DNA of 64,000 nt from the NCBI RefSeq assembly GCF_001011115.1, contig NZ_CP008874.1:620001-684000 (forward strand), written 5' to 3'. This DNA comes from Halanaeroarchaeum sulfurireducens. GTDB lineage: Archaea > Halobacteriota > Halobacteria > Halobacteriales > Halobacteriaceae. Under the pieces are notes generated by a model. That model saw only the letters and a list, made by a program, of their open reading frames with translations. It was not told where the DNA came from and did no database searches. This document shows, one piece after another, positions 1-9,522 of this stretch (within the stretch, counting starts at the first letter, position 1; each line of letters begins with the position of its first letter). The position numbers were made by a program, and so were the translations under genes.

Positions 1-133
1 GATCACCGGGATTCGTGGCGAGAAAGTGGGTTGCGGCCTCGCGAGCCGCGGGGTGGGGCTCGGTACACATCGAAGAGAGGACACGCTCGAATGACTGGGG
101 CTCGGGGCGTGCGGCCGATCCGAGAGCGGTCAT
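1..133 (-). CDS. mfnA: N-terminal part of a probable L-tyrosine/L-aspartate decarboxylase (MfnA), cut by the window edge
   Basis: Reading leftward from the ATG at 133 gives 44 open codons to the window edge. The protein starts [12 protein letters not shown] and continues with [20 protein letters not shown] and FLATNPGD. From memory this resembles the start of haloarchaeal MfnA-type PLP decarboxylases, which make tyramine or beta-alanine for cofactor synthesis. The PLP lysine and catalytic core lie outside the window, so function rests on the N-terminus only. It lies 45 bases downstream of ppsA on the same strand, so the two may be co-transcribed. Coding status is fairly secure; the family name is less so. 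Confidence 0.5.
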   Translation of the reverse strand, partial: MTALGSAARPEPQSFERVLSSMCTEPHPAAREAATHFLATNPGD

Positions 134-178
134 GTCGGAAAATTCGGTTCCGGTGGTTTAGCGGTTGTGTTTGGCCGA

Positions 179-2431
179 TCACTCGCGGAGCGCGTCGAGC
201 ATGAGCCGCTGTTCGACGCGCTTGACCTCGTGCTGGACGTCGCGAACGGCGTCGATGTTGGCGGAGATGGAGGAGACCCCCTCTTCGACCAAAAATCGGG
301 CCATCTCTGGCTTCGAGCCGGCCTGTCCACAGATACTCGTGTCGATGTCGTGTTCCCGACAGGCTCTGATCGTTTGTCCGATCAGCCGGAGGACCGACGG
401 GTGTAACTCGTCGAACCGGTCGGAGACGTTGCCGTTGTTCCGGTCGACCGCGAGTGTGTACTGGGTGAGATCGTTCGTGCCGAAGGAGGCGAAGTCGATG
501 CCCTCCTCGGCCATTTCGTCGATCATCATGGCGCTCGCCGGCGTCTCGATCATCACGCCCCAGGAGCGCCGCTCGGGATCGATGCCGACCTCGGTCATCA
601 GTTCGCGGGCCGCGGCCACGTCCCGGTGGTCGTTGACGAGCGGGAACATGATCTCCACGTTGTCGTAGCCCATCTCGTAGAGCCGCGCGAACGCCTCGAG
701 TTCGTGTTTGAACAGTTCGGGCTCGTTCAGGGACCGTCGGATGCCGCGGTACCCCATCATCGGGTTGTGCTCGTGGGGTTCGTCCTCGCCACCTTCGAGT
801 TGCCTGAACTCGTCCGTCGGAGCGTCGAGCGTCCGCACACGAACGGGCCGGGGATAGAACTCGTCCGCGACGCCGCGCACGCCGTCCACGATCTCGTCGA
901 TGTAGGCTCGCTTGCCGTGGTCGTCGATGTATCGCTCGGGGGTCTTGTTCGTCGAGAGGATCATGTGCTCCAGGCGGAGTAGGCCGACGCCGTCCGCTCC
1001 GGTCGCCGCGGCACGTTCTGCGGCTTCCGGGATCGAGACGTTCACCTTGACCTCGGTCGCGGTCATCGGCTTGACCGGCGTCTTCGGGCGCGCCTCCTCG
1101 ATCGGCTCGCGCTCCGCTGCCGACTCGGGGCGCCCTTCTGTGATCGTCCCGCGGTCCCCGTCGATGGTGACGATCTGGTCGTCACGGAGGACGTCCGTGG
1201 CGTTTCCGCTGCCGACCACCGCGGGGACGCCGAGTTCTCTCGAGACGATGGCGGCGTGGCTCGTCATCCCGCCCTCGTCGGTGACGATGCCGGCCGCCCG
1301 CTTCATCGCCGGGACCATGTCCGGCGTCGTCATTTCGGTGACGATGATGTCCCCTTCGCCGACCTTGTCGAGCTGGTCCAGTTTCCCGACGGTGCGGACG
1401 GCCCCCGCCGCGATGCCGGGACTCGCACCGAGTCCAGAGACGAGTTCCTCGCCGTTGTCGCCGTTTTGGGTAGCTTCCATTGTTTCCTCGGAGATCGTCG
1501 TGATGGGCCGTGACTGCAGCATGTACACCGAGTCTCCGACGATGGCCCATTCCACGTCCTGTGGTGTCCCGTAGTGTTCTTCGACTTGCTCGCCCAGGGC
1601 GACGAGATCAAACAGCTCGTCGTTGGTGAGAACGCGCGCGGTTCGTTTCTCCTCCGAAACCTCGCGTTCGATCGTTTCGCCGGTTTCGGGGTCTCGTTCC
1701 ATCGTGACCTTCTTGTTGGCGATCGTCACGTCCTCGACATCGCCGGACTCGCGGTCGACCACGTAGTTGTCGGGTGAGACGGAGCCGGAAACGACGGCCT
1801 CGCCGAGCCCCCACGCCCCTTCGATGATCACCTTCGGCGCGCCCGTCGATGGGTGACTCGTGAACATGACGCCGCTCTTTTCGGCGTCCACCATCTGCTG
1901 GACGACGACCGCGATGTTCACGACGTCGTGATCGAATCCCTTCTGTTGGCGGTAGTAGATGGCCCGCTGGGTGAACAGCGATGCCCAGCAGCGTTTCACC
2001 CGGTCGACGAGATCATCGCGCTCGATGTTGAGATACGTCTCCTGCTGACCGGCGAAACTCGCGTCCGGGAGATCTTCGGCGGTCGCCGACGAGCGGACGG
2101 CCACGAACGGATCGTCGTCATCGAGGGCGTCGTAGGCGGCCTCGATCTCCTCGTGGAGTTCCTCGGGCATCGGCGTGTCGAGGATGAGACTCTTGGCCGT
2201 CGATTCAGCTTCGGCGAGCGCCGTCGAGTCCTCCGTATCGACGTCCACCGCCTCGAACAGTTCTTCGTCGATCCCGGTCCCCTCGATGAAGTCGCGATAC
2301 GTCCCTGCGGTCACGACGAACCCCGGCGGTACGGGGAGGCCCGCGTCCGTCATCTCCCCGAGGGAGGCCCCTTTACCGCCGACGAGGTCGATGTCGTCGG
2401 CTCGAATATCTTCCAGCCAGCGTACAGCCAT
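179..2431 (-). CDS. ppsA: phosphoenolpyruvate synthase
   Basis: This 750-residue enzyme converts pyruvate, ATP and water to PEP, AMP and phosphate, the entry step of gluconeogenesis in the cytoplasm. The N-terminal ATP-grasp-like PEP/pyruvate-binding domain spans about residues 5-310, with LVGGKGASLGEM near 17 and VAVRSSATAEDLPDASFAGQ near 110. The swivelling phosphohistidine domain follows, with the catalytic His at about 392 in GGMTSHAAIV. The C-terminal PEP-utilising barrel runs to the end and contains SICGQAGS near residue 700. Length is normal for the family. The ATG at 2431 begins the conserved N-terminus. A tandem repeat array lies 70-180 bases upstream. Confidence 0.96.
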   Translation of the reverse strand: MAVRWLEDIRADDIDLVGGKGASLGEMTDAGLPVPPGFVVTAGTYRDFIEGTGIDEELFEAVDVDTEDSTALAEAESTAKSLILDTPMPEELHEEIEAAYDALDDDDPFVAVRSSATAEDLPDASFAGQQETYLNIERDDLVDRVKRCWASLFTQRAIYYRQQKGFDHDVVNIAVVVQQMVDAEKSGVMFTSHPSTGAPKVIIEGAWGLGEAVVSGSVSPDNYVVDRESGDVEDVTIANKKVTMERDPETGETIEREVSEEKRTARVLTNDELFDLVALGEQVEEHYGTPQDVEWAIVGDSVYMLQSRPITTISEETMEATQNGDNGEELVSGLGASPGIAAGAVRTVGKLDQLDKVGEGDIIVTEMTTPDMVPAMKRAAGIVTDEGGMTSHAAIVSRELGVPAVVGSGNATDVLRDDQIVTIDGDRGTITEGRPESAAEREPIEEARPKTPVKPMTATEVKVNVSIPEAAERAAATGADGVGLLRLEHMILSTNKTPERYIDDHGKRAYIDEIVDGVRGVADEFYPRPVRVRTLDAPTDEFRQLEGGEDEPHEHNPMMGYRGIRRSLNEPELFKHELEAFARLYEMGYDNVEIMFPLVNDHRDVAAARELMTEVGIDPERRSWGVMIETPASAMMIDEMAEEGIDFASFGTNDLTQYTLAVDRNNGNVSDRFDELHPSVLRLIGQTIRACREHDIDTSICGQAGSKPEMARFLVEEGVSSISANIDAVRDVQHEVKRVEQRLMLDALRE

Positions 2432-2500
2432 GTGGCAATCTATAAGACCACAATGGGAGTAAAGAAGGTTGCGAACGTCGCCCGCCAGATGACGCTCCGT

Positions 2501-2611
2501 CCGTGGACCTGTGACGGACGTTCAATCCGTCTGTGGACCCGTGACGGACGTTCAATCCGTCTGTGGACCCGTGACGGACGTTCAATCCGTCGTGGACCTG
2601 TGACGGATGTT
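2501..2611. repeat. 30-bp tandem repeat, about 3.7 copies, upstream of ppsA
   Basis: Units of about 30 bp follow one another without spacers. Two copies, 2527-2556 and 2557-2586, are identical. The flanking copies at 2501-2526 and 2587-2611 have small indels or substitutions. Each unit contains the inverted repeat GACGGA-N7-TCCGTC. The array lies between ppsA (minus, start 2431) and the membrane-protein gene (plus, start 2640), so it could serve either promoter. Confidence 0.85.
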
Positions 2612-2639
2612 TTTTGTGACCGCCCGTCCATCCACCGCT

Positions 2640-3059
2640 ATGGAATCACGACGCGCACTCGCGTGGTCCGCCCGCTACTTTCTGATCACCGCGGCCTTCG
2701 CGCTCGTCGGCGTCGCCCTCGTGGGCGTCGGGCTGGGCTATGGCGGTCTGCAGGCGTGGGAGCTCTTTCAGCAGACGGGGGACGCGCTCGCCGCTGCCCG
2801 GGCCGTTGGGCCGTACCTGGTCCTCGGCGTCCTGGGGATTTTCGTGTGGCGATTCGGGAAGGCGTTCGCACTGTACATGACACTGACCGGCGCGATGGAC
2901 GAGCAACTCGCGGACAGCTTCGACACCGAACACGTCAAAAGCGACATCGTGGCGATCCTCGACGACCGCCTCGCCGACATGCAACAGGACCTCCAATCGG
3001 TCAACCGGCAACTCCGGGACGCGAACAGCGACACGGAGTTCGAGTTCGACGGGGAGTAG
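2640..3059 (+). CDS. small two-helix membrane protein with charged C-terminal tail
   Basis: The 139-residue protein is not assigned to a named family. Two hydrophobic helices are visible, at about residues 9-33 (SARYFLITAAFALVGVALVG) and 56-78 (VGPYLVLGVLGIFVWRFGKA). A cytoplasmic-type tail of about 60 residues follows, acidic and helical (VKSDIVAILDDRLADMQQDL). The ATG at 2640 was chosen because upstream codons run through a repeat array and a T-run that may be promoter. The gene converges on the PhzF gene with one base between the two stop codons. Confidence 0.7.
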   Translation: MESRRALAWSARYFLITAAFALVGVALVGVGLGYGGLQAWELFQQTGDALAAARAVGPYLVLGVLGIFVWRFGKAFALYMTLTGAMDEQLADSFDTEHVKSDIVAILDDRLADMQQDLQSVNRQLRDANSDTEFEFDGE

Positions 3060-3060
3060 G

Positions 3061-4008
3061 TCAGTCCGCTTCGAGGATATCGTCGTCGTCCGTCCGTGGC
3101 ACCGCGAGTTCCCCGTCGAGCGCCCGCGCGGCCGTCCCACCGACCCGAACCCGCTCCCCGACGCGGACCCTGACGCGGCCGGGTCTGTCGACGAAGTCGC
3201 CCTGCTCGAAGCGCAGTTCGTCGGGGGCCCCTTCCGCCACGCTCACGTCGCTCGTTCCCGGTGCCGACCCGCCGCCGTCGAACGCTCCGACGTGGTGGAG
3301 ATACGCGCCCGTCGCGCCACTCGCCGTTCCGGTAACGGGGTCCTCCGAAACGCCGGCGCCCGGGACGAACGCCCGCCCGTGGACCGTGGACTGGGATTCG
3401 AGCGTGTCGAACGTGAACGCGTAGATGCCAACGGCGTCGAACTCCGATGCGAGCGCGTCGACCGCCGCGTCGTCCGGCGCGGCCCGCCCCAGTTCGGAGA
3501 GGAAGTCGATCGGCACCACGAGAAACGGCAGTCCCGTACTGGCCACCGCGAGTGGGAGGTCCTGGCGAACCTCGTCGATAGCGCTCGGGTCGACACCGAG
3601 TGCTCCGGCGACGCGTTCGGTATCAGGACTCACCGTTCGAACGGTCGGCGACGACTGGGTCATCCACGCGGTCCCGTCGGCGTCGACGGCGACGTCGAGC
3701 ACGCCCACGTTCGTTTTTATCGTGAACTCGTCGGCGGTGATCGCGCCGGCGTCGGCGAGATGCACGATACTTGCGATGGTCGCATGCCCGCAGAGATCCA
3801 CCTCTGTCGTCGGGGTGAAATAGCGGAGGCGTCTGTCGGCATCCGAAGCGGACCTCAAAAAGGCCGTCTCGCTCGCGCCGAGTTCGGCCGCGATTGCCTG
3901 CATCTGGGCGTCGTCGAGCCCGTCAGCGTCCGGCACCACGCCCGCCGGATTGCCACTGTACGGCTCGTCGGTGAACGCGTCGACGAGCAGTCCCCGGATC
4001 GATTTCAT
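3061..4008 (-). CDS. PhzF family epimerase/isomerase-like protein
   Basis: The protein has 315 residues, near the usual length for PhzF/YddE proteins (diaminopimelate-epimerase fold, two similar halves). The start contains VDAFTDEPYSGNPAGVV, the family signature. The catalytic glutamate is E47 in LGASETAFL. RYFTPTTEVDLCGHATIAS near residue 85 and DPVTGTASGATGAYL in the second half match the two active-site halves. The substrate cannot be told: PhzF itself acts in phenazine synthesis, but most archaeal members are uncharacterised. The ATG at 4008 begins the conserved region. Confidence 0.9.
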   Translation of the reverse strand: MKSIRGLLVDAFTDEPYSGNPAGVVPDADGLDDAQMQAIAAELGASETAFLRSASDADRRLRYFTPTTEVDLCGHATIASIVHLADAGAITADEFTIKTNVGVLDVAVDADGTAWMTQSSPTVRTVSPDTERVAGALGVDPSAIDEVRQDLPLAVASTGLPFLVVPIDFLSELGRAAPDDAAVDALASEFDAVGIYAFTFDTLESQSTVHGRAFVPGAGVSEDPVTGTASGATGAYLHHVGAFDGGGSAPGTSDVSVAEGAPDELRFEQGDFVDRPGRVRVRVGERVRVGGTAARALDGELAVPRTDDDDILEAD

Positions 4009-4379
4009 GGCCAGTCTGTACGCCGGGACCGTGATGAACCCATCGCCACGCCACCTTCACAACTCTGCACATGGTTGTATACTTATGCACATTATGGCAC
4101 AATACTGTGGGCAACGCGTTCGAGAAAACAACAATACCTAAGTAAATCCAATAGACTGACTTACATGGGTGTCAGAGGCACGGTACGGCCGGATCCCCTC
4201 CCCTCCCCTCCCACCGCACTCCCCCATCGTTCCGGCTACCCGTCCAACGCACCCCTTTTCGTATTCCCCCGTCTCCCCCCTTTTTCGCTCACCCATTCGA
4301 CAGACGCGTGTCCGGGGCGTCGAACGACATACTAGCTGTTATGCGTGATGGCTGTGTTGGTCGTGGGTGGTGACCGAGT
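4009..4379. other. 371-bp intergenic region with AT-rich promoter core and C-rich tract
   Basis: No convincing gene is seen here. Bases 4055-4165 are AT-rich and contain TATA-like strings on both strands (around 4077-4087 and 4130-4160), fitting divergent promoters for the PhzF gene and the phosphoribosyltransferase. The next 120 bases are pyrimidine-rich on the plus strand and include four C-tracts at 4195-4212, which form a four-tract G-quadruplex motif on the minus strand. Confidence 0.6.
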
Positions 4380-5075
4380 GTGTCTGATCTCCCGAACGAG
4401 TTCTCATGTACCGTCACGAACTGGGAGTACATCTACGGCCTCACGCGCGAAGTGAGCGACCAGGTGCGGGCCGCCGACTTCGAGCCGGACGTCATCGTGG
4501 CGCTGGCCCGGGGCGGCTGGTTCGCGGGACGGGTCCTCTGTGATTTTCTCGGCCTCGACGACCTGACGAGCCTCAAGATGGAACACTACGTCGGGACCGC
4601 AGAACAGAGCGGGTCGCCCGAGATCAGGTATCCGATGCCCGAGGGGTCCGTGGCGGGCAAGGACGTCCTCGTCGTCGACGACATCGCCGACACGGGCGGT
4701 TCCATCGAGCGGGCCTACGAGTACGTGACCGATCGGGACGCCAACGAGGTCAGGACCGCGACCCTCCAGTTGCTCCAGACCAGCGCGTTCGAGCCTGACT
4801 TCGTCGGGGAGCGACTGGAGGAGTGGACCTGGATCGTCTATCCCTGGAACTTCATCGAGGACATGATCGACCTCATCTCGGGGGTCATAACGACGGACGA
4901 CGATGGCCCGTACACGAAAGCGGAGATTCGCCACCTGCTCGCACGATATCACGACATCGAGCGCATCGAGATGGAGATCGCTCAGCCCGATCGTCTCGAC
5001 GAGGTGCTCGCGGAGATGGAGCGTCGAGACGTCGTCGAGCGCGTCGGCGACGAGTGGGTGGCGGTCGAGGGGTGA
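4380..5075 (+). CDS. phosphoribosyltransferase family protein
   Basis: The 231-residue protein has a type I phosphoribosyltransferase fold. The PRPP-binding motif VLVVDDIADTGGS lies near residues 97-109. The upstream VIVALARGGWFAGRVL near 40-55 is the usual beta-strand/glycine loop. After the PRTase domain (about 1-160), a C-terminal tail of about 70 residues (AEIRHLLARYHDIERIEMEI and on) may be a small helical or winged-helix domain. The base specificity (hypoxanthine, xanthine or other) cannot be read from the sequence. A GTG start at 4380 is used because it opens the conserved N-terminus and no ATG is available there. It converges on scpA. Confidence 0.85.
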   Translation: MSDLPNEFSCTVTNWEYIYGLTREVSDQVRAADFEPDVIVALARGGWFAGRVLCDFLGLDDLTSLKMEHYVGTAEQSGSPEIRYPMPEGSVAGKDVLVVDDIADTGGSIERAYEYVTDRDANEVRTATLQLLQTSAFEPDFVGERLEEWTWIVYPWNFIEDMIDLISGVITTDDDGPYTKAEIRHLLARYHDIERIEMEIAQPDRLDEVLAEMERRDVVERVGDEWVAVEG

Positions 5076-5078
5076 CCG

Positions 5079-5939
5079 TCACTGCGGTTCGTCGTCGGTC
5101 TCTTCCGGTGACGAGTCGGGGTCGACGATCCAGAGGTCGCCGAAGAGTTCGTCCTGTTCCTGGACGACTCGCCCCCGATGGGACAGGAACAGGAGCGCGA
5201 GAAACGACTCGACGCGAGAGCCAGCCGCGTCCTCGACCTCCGCGAAGAGGACCTCCGTTCGACCGCGCGAATACGCCAGTTCGAGTTCCGCCCAGAGCGA
5301 TTCGATGAGTGCGTCGATGTCTTCCTGGTGGGTCGCGCCGGTCACCGCGTCAGCGTCCGGTTCACCCTCCGCCCGCATGTCGTCGCCGGAGCGGTAATCC
5401 AGGGTCTGGACGCCGCGATCGAACCCGCTCGGCGACTCGCTCGTGTCGTAGGTCCGAGACTCCTTCCACCACGAGTCGCGTTCGGCCGAGCGGAGGTCCC
5501 TGACAAGTTCGTCGAGGGTCATCGGGGTGCCCCGGGCGGTCTTCCGTTCGAGCCGACGTTCCATCTCGCTCTCGAGTGCCGCGATGGGGTCTCCGGCGGG
5601 GGCGTCCTCCGCTTGGTCTCCCCATCCCTCCTCCCAGGGTGGTGCCGGCTCCATCGGTTCGTCGTCCGTCTCCGCCGCGCTGTCGTCAGACAGCATCACG
5701 TCGCTTTTCATGCGGAGGAGGACGCTCGCGTAGAACAGCGCCCGCCCGGAGGTACGCAGGTCCCCGTCGTCCAGGGCGGCGAGAAACTCGTCCGTCACCG
5801 TGACGATATCGACGTCCCATGGATCGATGTCGCCCTGCTTCGCCAGTTGCACCAGGAGCTCGACCGGCTCGACGTCTCCGTTTTCTTCTTCGGTGGGATC
5901 CGGGTCCGGCGGGCGCGCCACGTCGACGCCGTCAGTCAT
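5079..5939 (-). CDS. scpA: segregation and condensation protein A (kleisin-like)
   Basis: ScpA bridges the SMC heads in the condensin-like complex that organises the chromosome. The conserved N-terminal ScpA signature is present (PVELLVQLAKQGDIDPWDVD, then VTVTDEFLAAL and SGRALFYASVLLRMKS), and the tail ends in a winged-helix-like segment. ATG 5939 overlaps the smc stop by 8 bases, so the pair is translationally coupled. An ATG at 5951 would add four residues. The middle is acidic and low-complexity, as usual in haloarchaea. Confidence 0.9.
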   Translation of the reverse strand: MTDGVDVARPPDPDPTEEENGDVEPVELLVQLAKQGDIDPWDVDIVTVTDEFLAALDDGDLRTSGRALFYASVLLRMKSDVMLSDDSAAETDDEPMEPAPPWEEGWGDQAEDAPAGDPIAALESEMERRLERKTARGTPMTLDELVRDLRSAERDSWWKESRTYDTSESPSGFDRGVQTLDYRSGDDMRAEGEPDADAVTGATHQEDIDALIESLWAELELAYSRGRTEVLFAEVEDAAGSRVESFLALLFLSHRGRVVQEQDELFGDLWIVDPDSSPEETDDEPQ

Positions 5940-8900
5940 CCGCACTCGCACCTCGCTGGCCGGCCAGGTCGATCCCGGTGACCGCGCTCACGTTGTCCTC
6001 CCGCATCGTGACGCCGATGGCACGCTCGGAGCGATCGAGCATGGCAGATCGGTGGGTGACGACGACGAACTGGGCCTCGCTCGCGAGTTCGTCGACCATC
6101 TCTCCGACGCGCTCGGCGTTGGCCGCGTCGAGGAACGCGTCGACCTCGTCGAGCGCGTAGAAGGGTGCGGGGTTGTATCGCTGGATGGCGAAGATGAGTG
6201 CGAGCGCGGTCAGCGACTTCTCGCCGCCCGACATCGCGTCCAGGCGCTGGATGGGTTTGTCTCCCGGTTGGGCCCGCATGGTGAGCCCACCGTCGAACGG
6301 GTCGGCCGGGTTTTCGAGCACGAGTTCGCCGGTGCCGTTCGAGAGGCGCTGGAAGATCTGCTCGAACTGTTCGTTGATCGCCTCGTAGGCCTCCATGAAC
6401 GTCTCCTTTTTCAGCTGATCGTAGGTCTCGATACGTTCCTCGATGGCGTCGCGCTCTTCGGTGAGTTCGTCTCTGCGCTCCTCCAGGTCGTTGAGGGTCG
6501 TCTCGACCCGGTTGTACTCCTCGATGGCCTTCATGTTCACCGGCTCCAGGGCGGCCATCTGCTCGTCGAGTCGTTCGATGTTCTCCTCGACCTCGTCGAG
6601 GTCCGGTATCTCCTCGGGGTCGTACTCCTCGACCGTCTCCGAGAGCTCCTCGATCTCCGCCCGAAGGCGCTCGGCGGCCCGTCGCAGGCTCTCGAGGCGG
6701 TTCGAGACGCGCTCGACCTCCTGCTTTTTTTCGTCGCGGTGCGACGAGGCCTCGTCGAGTTCGTCTTTGAGCTCCTCGCGTTCGGCTTTGAGGTCCGACA
6801 GCTCGGATTCGAGTTCGGCGACGGCCTCGCGTTTCTCCTCGAGGAGTGCCTCCTTCTCGTCGATCTCATCGCGCAGATCGTCGATGCGCTCCTGCTGGGC
6901 GGCCTTCTTGTTCTGGGCGGATTCCACCTCGTCGTGGAGGTCGTCGACGGCCTCCTCGGCGTACTGTTTTTCGAGTTCGAGGCTGTTGCGTTCGCCGTCG
7001 AGATCGTCCATCCGATCCTCGATGGTCCCGATCTCCGACTGGATCTCCTCGCGTTTCGCGGCGAGTTCCGGGATCCGCGAATCCGCGAGCTCCGCCTCGA
7101 TCGCCTCGATGTCGGACTGGATCGCCTCGATCTCCTCGGTTTTCTCCTGGATGTCCGCGTCGAGTTCCTGCATGCGCTCGTCCACGTCCTCCCGTTCGGC
7201 TTCCAGGCTCTCGATGCGGGATTCCATCGATTCGATGCGCTGCTCGGTCTCCTCGCGCTCGCCCGCAACCCGGTCGATCTCTGCCTCCAGATCGCGAACC
7301 TGGTCTGCAGCCGCGGCGCGCTTCTCCCGGGCGTCCTCCAGTCGACTCTCGATGGACCGGACGTCCTCGCGGATGTCCGCCCGTTTGTCTTCGAGGCGCT
7401 GGATGCGCTCGGCGACCCGCTCGAGTTGCCCCTTCCCGGTCTTCGCGAAGGAGTACCGCGAACCGGATCGGCTGCCACCGGTCATCGCCCCACTCGTCTC
7501 GATGAGGTCGCCATCGAGCGTGACGAGTCGCCGATCCCCCATGCGATCCCGGGCGGTCTCGAGGTCCTCGACCACGAGCGTGTCCCCGAGGACGTACGAG
7601 AAGACGCCGGCATATCGCTCGTCGAAGTCCACGAGGTTGTACGCGAAGTCGATGACGCCTGGCTCGTTCGGGGCGGTCGGAAGCGATCGCTCGTACATCT
7701 CGGTTAGCGGCAGGAAGGTCGCGCGACCGGCATTGCGCGATTTGAGGTAGTCGATACCGCGCTGGCCGACCCCGTCGTCGTCGACGACCACGTTCGCCAT
7801 TCGCCCCCCGGCGGCCGTCTCGCAGGCGGTCGCAAAGCGCTCTTCGACCCCGCCGAGCTGGGCGACGGTCCCGTGGACCCCGTCGATGTCGGCGTCGAGG
7901 ATCGTCGTCACGGCTCGGCCGTACGAACTGTCGCCGTTCTCGTCGGCCTGTGCTTCGAGGCGAGCGTACTCCTCGCGGGCCGCGCCCAGATCGTCTTCCA
8001 CGTCGTCGAGGTCGTCCTGCCGCTCGGCCTTCTCCCGTTTCAGGTCCTCGACGACCTCGGCGATCTGCTCTTCGTTCTTGGTCGCCTTCTCGAGCTCGGT
8101 CTCGAGGTCTTCGATCCGAGCGTCGAGTTCCTCGATCGTCTCCGTTGCCGCCGTGACGTTGTCCCGCGCCTCGTCGATGTCGTTCGAGCGTCGACGGGCC
8201 TCGTCCAGCAGCCGGTCCTTCTCGCGTTGAAGGTCGTTCCTCGCACTTTTCGCCGTCTCGAGGGCGTCTTTGTTCTCCTCGAGGGCCTCTTTGCGTTCCT
8301 CGTACTCGGTGTCGATGTCGTCGATCTCCTGTTGGACCGACGCCAGTTCCGATTCCTTCTCACGTTTGTCGGCCGCGAGCGAGGACTTCTCGACTTTGAT
8401 CTCTCGGATCTCCGCTTCGATCTCCTCGATCTTCTCCTGTTTGCGATCGATCTGGACGAACGCCTGTCGGCGCGCCTGCTCGGCCTCCTCGATGCGCTCC
8501 TCGGCGGTCGCTATCCCGTCTTCCAGCCGGGAGATCTCGCCTTTGACCTCCTCGATCTCCCGTTTGATCGCGAGCTGTTCGTCTTCGCCTTTTCTCTCGA
8601 TCTCGGCGTTGAGGTCCTCGAGGTCCTCTTCGAGGCGAAGGACCGTCCCTCGCCGCTCGTCGAGTTCCGCCTGGAGGTCTTCGAGTTCCGCGGCCCGATC
8701 CTCGATGTCGCTTTCCGTCGCCGCCAGATCCTCGCGTTTCTCTTCGAGTTCCGCCGCGTCGAGAAAGCTCTCGTACTCCCCTTTCTCGTCCCGGAGTCCC
8801 TGGTACTCGAGGGCGGTCTCGCGCTCCTCCTCGAGGGTATCGAGGCGGTTGCGTTTCTCCTCGATGCGTAACTCGGCCTCGCCGATGCGGTCCTCGACGA

Positions 8901-9504
8901 CGTCGAGTTCCTCGAATGCGTCGGCCTTTTTCTGGTCGAACTCGGCGACCCCGGCGATTTCGTCGACGATCTCGCGTCGCTCGTGTGGGGTCATCTGGAT
9001 GATACCCGTCACGTCGCCCTGCATCACGACGTTGTATCCCTCGGGTGTCACCCCTGCCTGCGCGAGCAGATCGGTGATGTCCGAGAGGTTGACCGAGCGA
9101 CCGTTGAGATAGTAATACGAGTAGTAGTTGTCCTCGGTCCGTTTTACCCGGCGCTTGACCCGGATCCGATCGACGTCTCCGACGTCCTCGGACCCGGCCG
9201 CGTTGACGACCTGCGATCGGGACAGCGTCCCGTCTTCGTTGTTCAAAATGACCTCGACGTTGGCCTCGTCGGGACCGGCGCCATCGCCGTCCTCGTGGCT
9301 GGGATTGTAGATCAGGTCTGTTAGCTTCTCGGCGCGCATCCCGCGGGTCCGCGCCAGACCAAGCGCGAACAGGATGGCGTCGATTATGTTGGACTTCCCC
9401 GAGCCGTTCGGGCCACTGATGGTCGTGAAATCCTGATAGAACGGGATCCTCGTGGTCCTCCCGAAGCTCTTGAAATTGTCGAGGACGATCTCGTCGATGT
9501 ACAT
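5932..9504 (-). CDS. smc: chromosome segregation ATPase SMC
   Basis: The protein has 1190 residues with the complete SMC architecture. The N-terminal head has Walker A GPNGSGKS at 31-38. Two very long coiled coils flank a hinge (about 510-670, with GTVAQLGGVEERFATACETA). The C-terminal head has the ABC signature MSGGEKSLTALALIF and Walker B FYALDEVDAFLD. It dimerises at the hinge and works with ScpA, which follows directly with overlapping ORFs. Length and motifs are normal; no frameshift is seen. Confidence 0.97.
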   Translation of the reverse strand: MYIDEIVLDNFKSFGRTTRIPFYQDFTTISGPNGSGKSNIIDAILFALGLARTRGMRAEKLTDLIYNPSHEDGDGAGPDEANVEVILNNEDGTLSRSQVVNAAGSEDVGDVDRIRVKRRVKRTEDNYYSYYYLNGRSVNLSDITDLLAQAGVTPEGYNVVMQGDVTGIIQMTPHERREIVDEIAGVAEFDQKKADAFEELDVVEDRIGEAELRIEEKRNRLDTLEEERETALEYQGLRDEKGEYESFLDAAELEEKREDLAATESDIEDRAAELEDLQAELDERRGTVLRLEEDLEDLNAEIERKGEDEQLAIKREIEEVKGEISRLEDGIATAEERIEEAEQARRQAFVQIDRKQEKIEEIEAEIREIKVEKSSLAADKREKESELASVQQEIDDIDTEYEERKEALEENKDALETAKSARNDLQREKDRLLDEARRRSNDIDEARDNVTAATETIEELDARIEDLETELEKATKNEEQIAEVVEDLKREKAERQDDLDDVEDDLGAAREEYARLEAQADENGDSSYGRAVTTILDADIDGVHGTVAQLGGVEERFATACETAAGGRMANVVVDDDGVGQRGIDYLKSRNAGRATFLPLTEMYERSLPTAPNEPGVIDFAYNLVDFDERYAGVFSYVLGDTLVVEDLETARDRMGDRRLVTLDGDLIETSGAMTGGSRSGSRYSFAKTGKGQLERVAERIQRLEDKRADIREDVRSIESRLEDAREKRAAAADQVRDLEAEIDRVAGEREETEQRIESMESRIESLEAEREDVDERMQELDADIQEKTEEIEAIQSDIEAIEAELADSRIPELAAKREEIQSEIGTIEDRMDDLDGERNSLELEKQYAEEAVDDLHDEVESAQNKKAAQQERIDDLRDEIDEKEALLEEKREAVAELESELSDLKAEREELKDELDEASSHRDEKKQEVERVSNRLESLRRAAERLRAEIEELSETVEEYDPEEIPDLDEVEENIERLDEQMAALEPVNMKAIEEYNRVETTLNDLEERRDELTEERDAIEERIETYDQLKKETFMEAYEAINEQFEQIFQRLSNGTGELVLENPADPFDGGLTMRAQPGDKPIQRLDAMSGGEKSLTALALIFAIQRYNPAPFYALDEVDAFLDAANAERVGEMVDELASEAQFVVVTHRSAMLDRSERAIGVTMREDNVSAVTGIDLAGQRGASADD

Positions 9505-9522
9505 GGGGGTGGGTGGGCCCGA

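Noticed and set aside
2501-2611. CRISPR-like array
   Set aside because: The repeats are contiguous with no spacers and no cas genes nearby, so this is a plain tandem repeat.
1853-3424. 523-codon open frame on the plus strand
   Set aside because: It crosses ppsA, the repeat array and two other genes, with no domain. It is a shadow frame.
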